Assembly (NCBI GenBank): GCA_002329525.1
Contig: DCTI01000235.1
Span: 1-5,646 of the forward strand
Length of the DNA: 5,646 nt
Source of the DNA: Negativicutes bacterium UBA1444
GTDB taxonomy: Bacteria > Bacillota > Negativicutes > UBA1444
Direction: 5' to 3'
How positions within the stretch are numbered: the first letter of the stretch is position 1; the number at the start of each line of letters is the position of its first letter. The notes below the pieces were generated by a model. It saw nothing but the letters and a program-made list of their open reading frames with translations. It did no database searches and was not told where the DNA came from. Positions 1 through 4,513 of this stretch are shown here, piece by piece. Position numbers and translations under genes: made by a program.

Positions 1-1246
1 TGCTGAGCTGTTCCGGCTGGTGGCCGGGCAGCTGGGCGGCGGAAGTTTCGCTCAGCAGCGCACGCCGGGCCGTTTCCGGGGAGAAGCGGAGATGCTCCAT
101 CATCTTTCCGCGGCAGGTGATAAAATACTGCGCCCGTTTGAGGACGACCCCGATTTTTTTGAGCCCCGCAAAATCCAGCGCGCCGCTTCTTCTCGCCTGC
201 AAAATCCGGGTCGCCGAGCGCACCCCGATGCCCGGCACCCGCAGCAGCACCTCCTGCGGGGCAGCGTTGACCTCGACCGGGAAAAATTCCGGGTGGGAGA
301 GCGCCCAGTTGCATTTGGGGTCGAGACAGGGGTCAAAAAACGGATGTGCTTCGTCCAGGATTTCACTGGCGGTAAATCCGTAAAACCGCAGCAGCCAGTC
401 GGCCTGGTACAGCCGGTGTTCCCGCAGCAGCGGCGGCCGGACTTCTTTCCCAGGCAGTGCCGGGTCGTCATTGAGCGGGATATAGGCCGAGAAAAATACC
501 CGCTTGAGGGAAAACCGCTGGTATAACGCCTCCGACAGGGTCAGAATCTGATAATCGCTTTCCGGCGACGCGCCGACAATCATCTGGGTGCTCTGGCCGG
601 CAGGCGCAAACTTTGGGGCATGCCGGTAGCGGACAATATCCCGCCGGTTTTCAGCGATGCCGTCCCCGATCTGCCGCATCGGGGCGAGGATGGCTTTCCG
701 GTTCTTGTCCGGCGCCAGCAGCGACAGGCTTTGTGCGCTGGGCAGTTCGATGTTGACGCTCATCCGATCGGCGAGCATCCCCATCCGTTCGATCAGCCGC
801 GGGTCGGCGCCGGGAATCGCCTTGGCATGGATGTAGCCGTAAAAGCGGTACTCAAACCGCAAAATCTCCAAAGTTTTAATCATTTGTTCGCATGTGTAGT
901 CGGGATTGCGCAGGACGCCCGACGAGATAAACAGCCCTTCGATATAGTTCCGGCGGTAAAACTGCATCGTCAGATCGGCCAGTTCCTTCGGTTCAAAGGT
1001 TGCCCGGGGGACGTCGTTTGACCGGCGGCTGAGGCAGTATTTGCAGTCATGGATGCAGGAGTTGGAAAAGAGCACCTTCAAAAGTGAGACGCACCGTCCG
1101 TCGGCGGTAAAGGTGTGGCAGATGCCGGCCGCAATAGCAGAGCCGATTCCGCCGGGCCCAGGGGTCTTGTCGGCACCGGAAGAGGTGCAGGCGACGTCAT
1201 ATTTTGCCGCGTCGGCAAGGATGGTCAGTTTTTGCAGGGTGTCCAT
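1..1246 (-). CDS. Putative DNA modification/repair radical SAM protein (3' end cut by window edge)
   Basis: The minus strand is open from ATG at 1246 to the left edge, giving 415 residues without a stop. Cysteines 64, 68 and 71 form the CX3CX2C motif that binds the 4Fe-4S cluster of radical SAM enzymes (SNSCIHDCKYC). The N-terminus (LADAAKYDVAC, then GGIG and AAGICH) and the middle stretches YIEGLFISSGV, GYIHAKAIPGADP, RMSVNIELPS, APAGQSTQMIVGA, LLREHRLYQADWLLRFYGF and LDPKCNWAL match what I recall of TIGR03916, the radical SAM family linked to a uracil-DNA-glycosylase-like partner. Residues about 325-376, centred on VPGIGVRSATRIL from residue 337, form a helix-hairpin-helix of the DNA-binding kind. 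The length suggests only a few residues are missing. The start is supported by AAGGAG 8 nt upstream and a near-perfect promoter. In relatives a DUF4130/TIGR03915 gene often follows; here it would lie off-window. The family is confidently recognised; the chemical reaction is not known to me. Confidence 0.93.
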   Translation of the reverse strand, partial: MDTLQKLTILADAAKYDVACTSSGADKTPGPGGIGSAIAAGICHTFTADGRCVSLLKVLFSNSCIHDCKYCLSRRSNDVPRATFEPKELADLTMQFYRRNYIEGLFISSGVLRNPDYTCEQMIKTLEILRFEYRFYGYIHAKAIPGADPRLIERMGMLADRMSVNIELPSAQSLSLLAPDKNRKAILAPMRQIGDGIAENRRDIVRYRHAPKFAPAGQSTQMIVGASPESDYQILTLSEALYQRFSLKRVFFSAYIPLNDDPALPGKEVRPPLLREHRLYQADWLLRFYGFTASEILDEAHPFFDPCLDPKCNWALSHPEFFPVEVNAAPQEVLLRVPGIGVRSATRILQARRSGALDFAGLKKIGVVLKRAQYFITCRGKMMEHLRFSPETARRALLSETSAAQLPGHQPEQLS

Positions 1247-1254
1247 GGAACAGA

Positions 1255-1260
1255 CTCCTT
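1255..1260 (-). promoter_or_regulatory. Ribosome binding site of the radical SAM gene
   Basis: The minus strand reads AAGGAG, then 8 nt, then ATG at 1246. It fixes the start of the radical SAM protein, whose frame has no stop inside the window. Confidence 0.85.
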
Positions 1261-1264
1261 TCCT

Positions 1265-1336
1265 TGTTCTTTTATGTTCAACTAAAGTATAGAATATCTG
1301 TTCTTGTTTGTCAATAGGATATCAAAAATTTGTTCT
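1265..1336. repeat. TGTTCT-type repeats in and around the radical SAM promoter (candidate operator)
   Basis: On the plus strand TGTTCT occurs at 1265-1270, 1299-1304 and 1331-1336, and TGTTC also at 1275-1279. The 1299 copy is half of the imperfect palindrome AGAATATCTGTTCT (1291-1304) in the promoter spacer. Gram-positive LexA boxes are built on GAAC-N4-GTTC; the palindrome has GAAC-N4-ATTC on the minus strand, one base off. The copies are about 32-34 bp apart, near three helical turns. This is a suggestive pattern in an AT-rich stretch, not a proven operator. Confidence 0.35.
1286..1314 (-). promoter_or_regulatory. Sigma-A type promoter for the radical SAM gene
   Basis: The minus strand has TTGACA at 1314-1309, a 17-bp spacer and TATACT at 1291-1286. 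The -35 matches consensus fully and the -10 at five of six bases. Transcription would start near 1279, leaving a leader of about 33 nt with the ribosome site. The spacer carries the imperfect palindrome AGAACAGATATTCT (1304-1291), so a repressor bound there would cover the polymerase site. Confidence 0.85.
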
Positions 1337-1415
1337 GTATTTTTTCCCAGTTTTGCCCACAGATTCCAGCAAGCAAACAAGTTTCGGCAACGGGGAGCAC
1401 AGGCACTGCGCGGGG

Positions 1416-1444
1416 TTGACAAGGATGGCGGGACGTGCTATACT
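1416..1444 (+). promoter_or_regulatory. Sigma-A type promoter for the ABC-F leader and gene
   Basis: TTGACA at 1416-1421, a 17-bp spacer and TATACT at 1439-1444. Transcription should begin near 1451, about 267 nt before the ABC-F start codon, which leaves room for the attenuator that follows. The hexamers and spacer length are the same as in the divergent radical SAM promoter, although the surrounding DNA is more GC-rich. Confidence 0.88.
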
Positions 1445-1453
1445 GAAACCGTC

Positions 1454-1471
1454 ATCCGGTTACTGCCGGAT
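1454..1471 (+). other. Hairpin at the 5' end of the ABC-F leader RNA
   Basis: ATCCGG (1454-1459) and CCGGAT (1466-1471) form a 6-bp stem with a six-base loop, only a few nucleotides after the predicted transcription start. No U-tract follows, so it is not a terminator. It may protect the RNA 5' end or slow the polymerase; its role is inferred from position only. Confidence 0.5.
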
Positions 1472-1495
1472 AAATTGCTGCAAAGAAGGTTAAGG

Positions 1496-1507
1496 ATGCG
1501 TAAATAA
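1496..1507 (+). CDS. Three-codon upstream frame (Met-Arg-Lys) in the ABC-F leader
   Basis: ATG CGT AAA TAA lies about 45 nt after the predicted transcription start. A good ribosome site, AGAAGG at 1484-1489, sits 6 nt upstream, closely resembling the site of the ABC-F gene itself (AAGAAGGA). The frame is far too short to be a functional protein and would serve as a ribosome-stalling sensor. A stalled ribosome would protect roughly 14 nt downstream, which covers arm A of the attenuator. From memory, a three-residue upstream frame was described in the Listeria lmo0919 ABC-F leader, so the size is not without precedent. Translation is inferred from position and ribosome site. Confidence 0.6.
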   Translation: MRK

Positions 1508-1560
1508 TCTGTTTTAAGCGGAATTGAACAGTCAGCAACAGGTCACCCCTTTGGCGGATG

Positions 1561-1587
1561 GCTTTTGATGTTTGTGTCCGAAAAAGC
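1561..1587 (+). other. Alternative hairpin covering the antiterminator
   Basis: GCTTTT (1561-1566) can pair with AAAAGC (1582-1587), a 6-bp stem with a 15-nt loop. It would occupy most of antiterminator arm B and so compete with B:C pairing. It is weaker than the 12-bp antiterminator helix and may be a transient fold formed while the leader is being made. Confidence 0.35.
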
Positions 1588-1627
1588 AGATTGCGCATTT
1601 TTTGATGGCCGGTTTTCCGGTATTTTG

Positions 1628-1645
1628 GGCTGTGGTATCATAGCC
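1628..1645 (+). other. Hairpin between antiterminator and terminator arms
   Basis: GGCTGTG (1628-1634) and CATAGCC (1639-1645) form a 7-bp stem, one pair being U-G, closed by a GTAT loop. It lies in the loop that B:C pairing would create and could bring the two arms together. There is no U-tract, so it is not a terminator. A smaller CCGG-TTTT-CCGG stem at 1609-1620 lies just upstream. Confidence 0.4.
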
Positions 1646-1660
1646 TGACCGCGCGGATAG

Positions 1661-1696
1661 GACTGCTTTTTCGGCTTTGAAAAGGCAGTCTTTTTT
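1661..1696 (+). terminator. Intrinsic terminator of the ABC-F attenuator
   Basis: A 12-bp stem pairs 1661-1672 with 1679-1690 (one U-G pair), closed by the six-base loop GGCTTT and followed at once by six T residues (1691-1696). It ends only 21 nt before the ABC-F start codon and stands upstream of the gene it shares a promoter with, so it acts as a conditional stop rather than the end of another gene. The premature RNA would be about 245 nt. Confidence 0.88.
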
Positions 1697-1705
1697 ATTG
1701 CCGGA

Positions 1706-1713
1706 AAGAAGGA
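1706..1713 (+). promoter_or_regulatory. Ribosome binding site of the ABC-F gene
   Basis: AAGAAGGA is followed by 4 nt and ATG at 1718. It lies outside the terminator stem, so control appears to act on transcription rather than by hiding this site. Confidence 0.75.
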
Positions 1714-1717
1714 TTTT

Positions 1718-3307
1718 ATGAAAACTTTGCAGGTACGGAATTTGTCGGTTACCCATAAAAAAGACCTCCGCCCGATCATCAGCGGCCTTTCCTTCACCCT
1801 TGGGGAAGGGGACCGCTGCGCCGTGATCGGGGAGGAGGGGAACGGGAAATCGACCTTGCTCAAACTGATCGCCGACCCGGAAGCGGCTGAAAGGTATGTC
1901 GAAACTGAAGGGACCATCATCACAGGCGGAGCGGTGATCGGTTATCTCAAACAGGAGCTCACCGAAGAGGAAAAACAGATGGAAATTTGCGGGTATTTCT
2001 GCCAGAGCGAGGCATTCCTTGACCGGACGCCGCGGGAACTGGCGGACATTGCCCGGCTGTTATCGCTGTCGGGCGGCATCTTTTATGAAGACCGGCCAAT
2101 GGGCAGTTTATCGGGCGGGGAGAAGGTCAAGATGCAGCTGGCAAGGCTATTGTGCGAATCGCCGGATATCCTGCTGCTGGATGAGCCGAGCGGGGACCTG
2201 GACATTGAAGCACTCCAGTGGCTGGAAAAATTTATAGTCAGCTGCGGACGCCCGGTGCTGTATGTCTCGCACGATGAAGTACTGCTGGAGCGGACCGCCA
2301 ACATGGTCATCCACCTTGAGCTGCTCCGGCGAAGGACATTGCCCCGCTGTACCGTCCGGCGGGTCGGATACCGGGAGTATGTTGACCGGCGGCTGGCTTC
2401 CCTTGACCACCAGCGGCAGATGGCGCGGGATGAAAAGGCACAGTTTGACGCCCAGCAGCAGCGGCTGAGAGAGATCAAGGAAAAGGTCAACCACAGCCTG
2501 CATTCGATCTCCCGCGGTGATCCCCACGGCGGGAAGATGCTCAAACGCAAGATGCACGCGGTCACCTCGATGGAAAAGCGGTTCCAGCGGGAAAGCGAAC
2601 AGATGACCCAGATGCCGGATGTTGAGGAAGCGATTCTGCTGGATTTTGAAAAGACCCATCTGCCGGACGCCAAGCGGGTGCTTGACCTGACGCTGGATGC
2701 GCTGTATACTCCCGAAAACGGCCTGCTTTCCCGGGATATCCGGCTGAATGTGACCGGCGGCGAAAAGCTGTTTATCGTCGGCAAAAACGGAGCGGGCAAG
2801 TCGACTCTGCTCAAGCAGATCGCAGAACAACTGCTGCCCCGCAGGGATATACGGGCGGCCTATATGCCCCAGAACTATGCCGACCTGCTGCCGCTGGACA
2901 AGACGCCGGTTGAATTCCTGACCCGTTCGGGCAGCCGGGATGAGATATCCGAGATCAGGACCTTTCTCGGGAGCGTAAAATATACGCCGGAGGAGATGGA
3001 GCACCAAATCTCCGATCTCTCCGGCGGACAGAAGGCAAAACTGTTATTTATTCATATGATTCGCAGCGGTGCCAATGTCCTGCTGCTGGATGAACCCACG
3101 AACCATCTGGACCTGGAATCCATCACCTCGCTCAACAATGGCTTGATGCAGTTCGACGGCACGATTTTGTTCGCCTCGCACGACCATCAGTTCGTGCAGA
3201 CCATCGCGAACCGGATCATCGAGATCACGCCCGACGGCCTGAACGATTACCGGATGACCTATGACGAATATCTGGAGCTCGGCGACGGCAGCCGCCGAAC
3301 CGCATAA
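1718..3307 (+). CDS. ABC-F family ATPase, likely ribosome protection (antibiotic resistance) type
   Basis: This 529-residue protein has two ABC ATPase domains and no membrane segment, the layout of ABC-F factors that bind the ribosomal E site. Domain 1: Walker A GEEGNGKST (38-46), signature LSGGE (131-135), Walker B ILLLDEP with catalytic Glu156, and His185 of the switch. Domain 2: Walker A GKNGAGKST (355-363), signature LSGGQ (434-438), Walker B VLLLDEPTNHLD with Glu459, and His488. Between them, about 215-300, is a charged helical linker (around EKVNHSLHSISRGDPHGGK) that in this family reaches toward the peptidyl transferase centre. The first domain has SGDLD after DEP where the second has the usual TNHLD. 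The C-terminus ends about 40 residues after the last switch histidine, so there is no extension. The antibiotic-resistance reading rests mainly on the attenuator leader. The drug class cannot be told, and a housekeeping ABC-F role remains possible. Confidence 0.92.
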   Translation: MKTLQVRNLSVTHKKDLRPIISGLSFTLGEGDRCAVIGEEGNGKSTLLKLIADPEAAERYVETEGTIITGGAVIGYLKQELTEEEKQMEICGYFCQSEAFLDRTPRELADIARLLSLSGGIFYEDRPMGSLSGGEKVKMQLARLLCESPDILLLDEPSGDLDIEALQWLEKFIVSCGRPVLYVSHDEVLLERTANMVIHLELLRRRTLPRCTVRRVGYREYVDRRLASLDHQRQMARDEKAQFDAQQQRLREIKEKVNHSLHSISRGDPHGGKMLKRKMHAVTSMEKRFQRESEQMTQMPDVEEAILLDFEKTHLPDAKRVLDLTLDALYTPENGLLSRDIRLNVTGGEKLFIVGKNGAGKSTLLKQIAEQLLPRRDIRAAYMPQNYADLLPLDKTPVEFLTRSGSRDEISEIRTFLGSVKYTPEEMEHQISDLSGGQKAKLLFIHMIRSGANVLLLDEPTNHLDLESITSLNNGLMQFDGTILFASHDHQFVQTIANRIIEITPDGLNDYRMTYDEYLELGDGSRRTA

Positions 3308-3326
3308 ACGACTCCTGCCCTGTGCG

Positions 3327-3364
3327 AATACCGCCGGCCGCTACTGCGCCAGCGGTATTTTTTT
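3327..3364 (+). terminator. Intrinsic terminator of the ABC-F gene, overlapping the convergent gene's end
   Basis: AATACCGC (3327-3334) pairs with GCGGTATT (3352-3359). An inner GGC/GCC stem (3336-3338 with 3348-3350) extends it past one mismatch, and a run of seven T residues (3358-3364) follows. It starts 20 nt after the ABC-F stop codon. On the minus strand no U-tract follows the hairpin, so it works for the plus direction only. Its right half is also the coding sequence for the last residues (KKIPLAQ) and stop codon of the minus-strand exported protein. Confidence 0.82.
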
Positions 3365-4093
3365 GAACGTTTCGTCGAAAATCCGCTTCATCATCGATTC
3401 CGGCCCCGATGGGTCGTAACCGTTGCTGATCGCCGGCGAGCGGCGGTTGCGGGAGTCCGAAAACTTCCAGACGTCGCGGCCGCCCTTGGCGTCATACAGG
3501 CGGAACGAGGCCTCGGCGCAGTCCGAAATATAATAGCCCGCCGGATGGTGAACGATGCGGGTCCTCGGCACATCCATCCAGCCCCAGCTTTCGCTGCCGT
3601 CCCGGTTGTGCTTCTTGTAGCTCACCCGTTCCGTATAGGTTTCCGTTGTCATGTAGGCGTCGTGGTATTCATAGAACCAGCCGTAATCGCGGACGTCCAG
3701 GTACATGACCAGATCGATGTGTTTGCCCATTTCCCGTTGCAGGATCGCGCCGAATCCGGGCGAGAGCGGGTCGACCTTCTCGGTCAGCGTGGCATCGGCC
3801 TTGATCTGATTGATCACATAGTCCAGATTGACGATGCGGTGGCGCGACAATCCGTTCAGGCGGCCCCGGAGCATATCCGAGATTTTCTCCGCCGCGTAGG
3901 GATACTTGTTGAACTTGTTCCGGTCGCTGACATCGTAGCCCTCGTAGGCGAACGACGGCTCCATCAGCAGAATGAATTTCGGCGTGTCAAAATTGTAGGC
4001 TTGTTCGCGCCATTCCGCCTGAGCGGCGAAGGCGGTCGTTCCCAGGAGCAGCAGCAATGTCAGCAGCCCCACGATCCGTTGCATCTGTCTCAC
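3341..4093 (-). CDS. Exported protein of unknown function, about 250 residues
   Basis: The chosen start is GTG at 4093 because GGAGG (4105-4101) stands 7 nt before it. An upstream ATG at 4135 in the same frame lacks such a site and would put 14 extra residues before the signal peptide; an ATG at 4084 is also possible. The N-terminus is a classic Sec signal (MRQMQR, then a leucine-rich core, then TTAFAAQA), with cleavage likely after AFA or AQA and no lipobox cysteine. The mature part begins near the PKFILLMEPSFAYEGYDVSD segment and has an alternating strand/helix look: a helix around AAEKISDMLRGRL, a strand HRIVNLDYV, and IDLVMYLDVRDYGWFYEYHD. It is rich in Tyr, Trp and Arg. The early part resembles the general pattern of CsgG/LpoB-like periplasmic folds, but I do not recognise the family and assign no function. 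Confidence 0.78.
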   Translation of the reverse strand: MRQMQRIVGLLTLLLLLGTTAFAAQAEWREQAYNFDTPKFILLMEPSFAYEGYDVSDRNKFNKYPYAAEKISDMLRGRLNGLSRHRIVNLDYVINQIKADATLTEKVDPLSPGFGAILQREMGKHIDLVMYLDVRDYGWFYEYHDAYMTTETYTERVSYKKHNRDGSESWGWMDVPRTRIVHHPAGYYISDCAEASFRLYDAKGGRDVWKFSDSRNRRSPAISNGYDPSGPESMMKRIFDETFKKIPLAQ

Positions 4094-4100
4094 GAATACC

Positions 4101-4105
4101 CCTCC
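4101..4105 (-). promoter_or_regulatory. Ribosome binding site that decides the GTG start of the exported protein
   Basis: The minus strand reads GGAGG followed by 7 nt and GTG at 4093. From the internal ATG at 4084 the distance would be 16 nt, too long, and the ATG at 4135 lies upstream of this site. Confidence 0.7.
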
Positions 4106-4155
4106 CAGCGTGATGTGTCCCCAGCGTTGCCGCACCGGCGCGGCGGCGGCTGTGA

Positions 4156-4185
4156 AAAGAACCCGGCAGGAATGCCGGGTTCTTT
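4156..4185. terminator. Strong hairpin between two minus-strand genes, likely bidirectional terminator
   Basis: AAAGAACCCGGCA (4156-4168) pairs perfectly with 4173-4185, a 13-bp stem with a GGAA loop. On the minus strand the GC core is followed by TTCTTTT, and on the plus strand by TTCTTTATT, so either direction could terminate. It lies 17 nt after the stop of the 68-residue gene and about 63 nt before the exported protein's start. No clear promoter is visible between this hairpin and that start, so partial read-through may feed the exported protein gene. Confidence 0.7.
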
Positions 4186-4202
4186 ATTGCTTTCAGACAA
4201 AC

Positions 4203-4409
4203 TCAGGGCAGCAAATAGAAAATCTGCACGATGTCGCCGGCCTGCAGACAATCGAAACCGAACACGATGTTGCCGTCCTCGATCAGATAGGACGGCCGGT
4301 ACTGCAGTTTCCCCTTGACAAATACCTGAAACAGGGTGTCCGTCGGCTGTTCGGCCTTGACGGCGGTCAGTCGTTCCGTGGCGATAAAGGCCTGTTCCAC
4401 AATGCGCAT
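4203..4409 (-). CDS. Unrecognised small protein, 68 residues
   Basis: ATG at 4409 has GGAGG (4423-4419) 9 nt upstream, and the gene ends just before a strong hairpin, which together favour a real gene. The protein has no signal peptide and no membrane segment. It appears mostly beta-strand: MRIVEQAFIATERLTAV, LFQVFVKGKLQYRPSYLI, then NIVFGFD and GDIVQIFYLLP. It has a single cysteine (CLQAGD), so no metal site is evident. The AGDIVQI ending resembles small beta-barrel or ubiquitin-like folds in general, but that is only a look. It lies 104 bp downstream of the dehydrogenase on the same strand. A weak promoter-like TTGAAC and TATTCA pair stands before it with a short 15-bp spacer. Function unknown. 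Confidence 0.68.
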   Translation of the reverse strand: MRIVEQAFIATERLTAVKAEQPTDTLFQVFVKGKLQYRPSYLIEDGNIVFGFDCLQAGDIVQIFYLLP

Positions 4410-4417
4410 GTTTGCAT

Positions 4418-4424
4418 CCCTCCC
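4418..4424 (-). promoter_or_regulatory. Ribosome binding site of the 68-residue gene
   Basis: GGGAGGG on the minus strand, with its GGAGG core 9 nt from ATG at 4409. It is the main support that this short frame is translated. Confidence 0.68.
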
Positions 4425-4513
4425 GTTATGAATAATTCGGCGCCGCCGGGTTCAAGTCCTTTTTGTCCCGGGCGGAAATTTCGGGTTGCGCGGTACCTTC
4501 GGCCGGCAGGCTC

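Larger units (their letters stand above)
1451..1717 (+). promoter_or_regulatory. Attenuator leader of the ABC-F gene (terminator/antiterminator riboregulator)
   Basis: Four pairing arms can be read in this leader. Arm A is 1509-1521, arm B 1578-1589 (CCGAAAAAGCAG), arm C 1661-1674 and arm D 1679-1690. Arms C and D make the intrinsic terminator. Arm B is a perfect 12-nt complement of 1663-1674, so B:C pairing destroys the terminator. Arm A (CTGTTTT, AAG, CGG) can pair with arm B through seven contiguous pairs (one U-G) plus three more across a small internal loop, which would release C for termination. Arm A begins two nucleotides after the stop of the Met-Arg-Lys frame, so a ribosome stalled there would cover it and free B. 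Such ribosome-mediated attenuation is known for ABC-F genes such as vmlR of Bacillus and lmo0919 of Listeria. Pairing is seen directly; the induction mechanism is inferred. Confidence 0.78.

Noticed and set aside
20..1021. Plus-strand frames opposite the radical SAM gene
   Set aside because: The minus frame has the radical SAM and helix-hairpin-helix motifs over its full length; the plus frames are shadows.
1304..1507. Plus-strand frames of 61-67 codons at the ABC-F promoter
   Set aside because: They begin upstream of the mapped promoter hexamers and run through both promoter boxes, so the predicted transcript does not contain their starts.
1602..1641. TTGATG and TATCAT as a second promoter inside the ABC-F leader
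   Set aside because: The spacing is 28 bp, far from 17, and no other -35 fits; the TATCAT lies in a hairpin.
1532..1923. Minus-strand frames of 74 and 126 codons across the leader and ABC-F start
   Set aside because: They are antisense to the attenuator and first ABC domain and have no ribosome site or family likeness.
2083..3007. Two long minus-strand frames (243 and 286 residues) within the ABC-F gene
   Set aside because: Both are antisense shadows of a protein with every ABC motif in place; no ribosome site or recognisable domain.
3545..4318. 257-residue plus-strand open frame opposite the exported protein
   Set aside because: It is antisense to a frame with a signal peptide and a ribosome site, has no ribosome site of its own, and its His/Val/Arg-rich translation shows no domain; GC-rich DNA readily leaves such antisense frames open.
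4427..4460. TTGAAC/TATTCA promoter before the 68-residue gene
   Set aside because: The spacer is only 15 bp and the match is weak, so it is mentioned only in the gene entry and not called as a feature.
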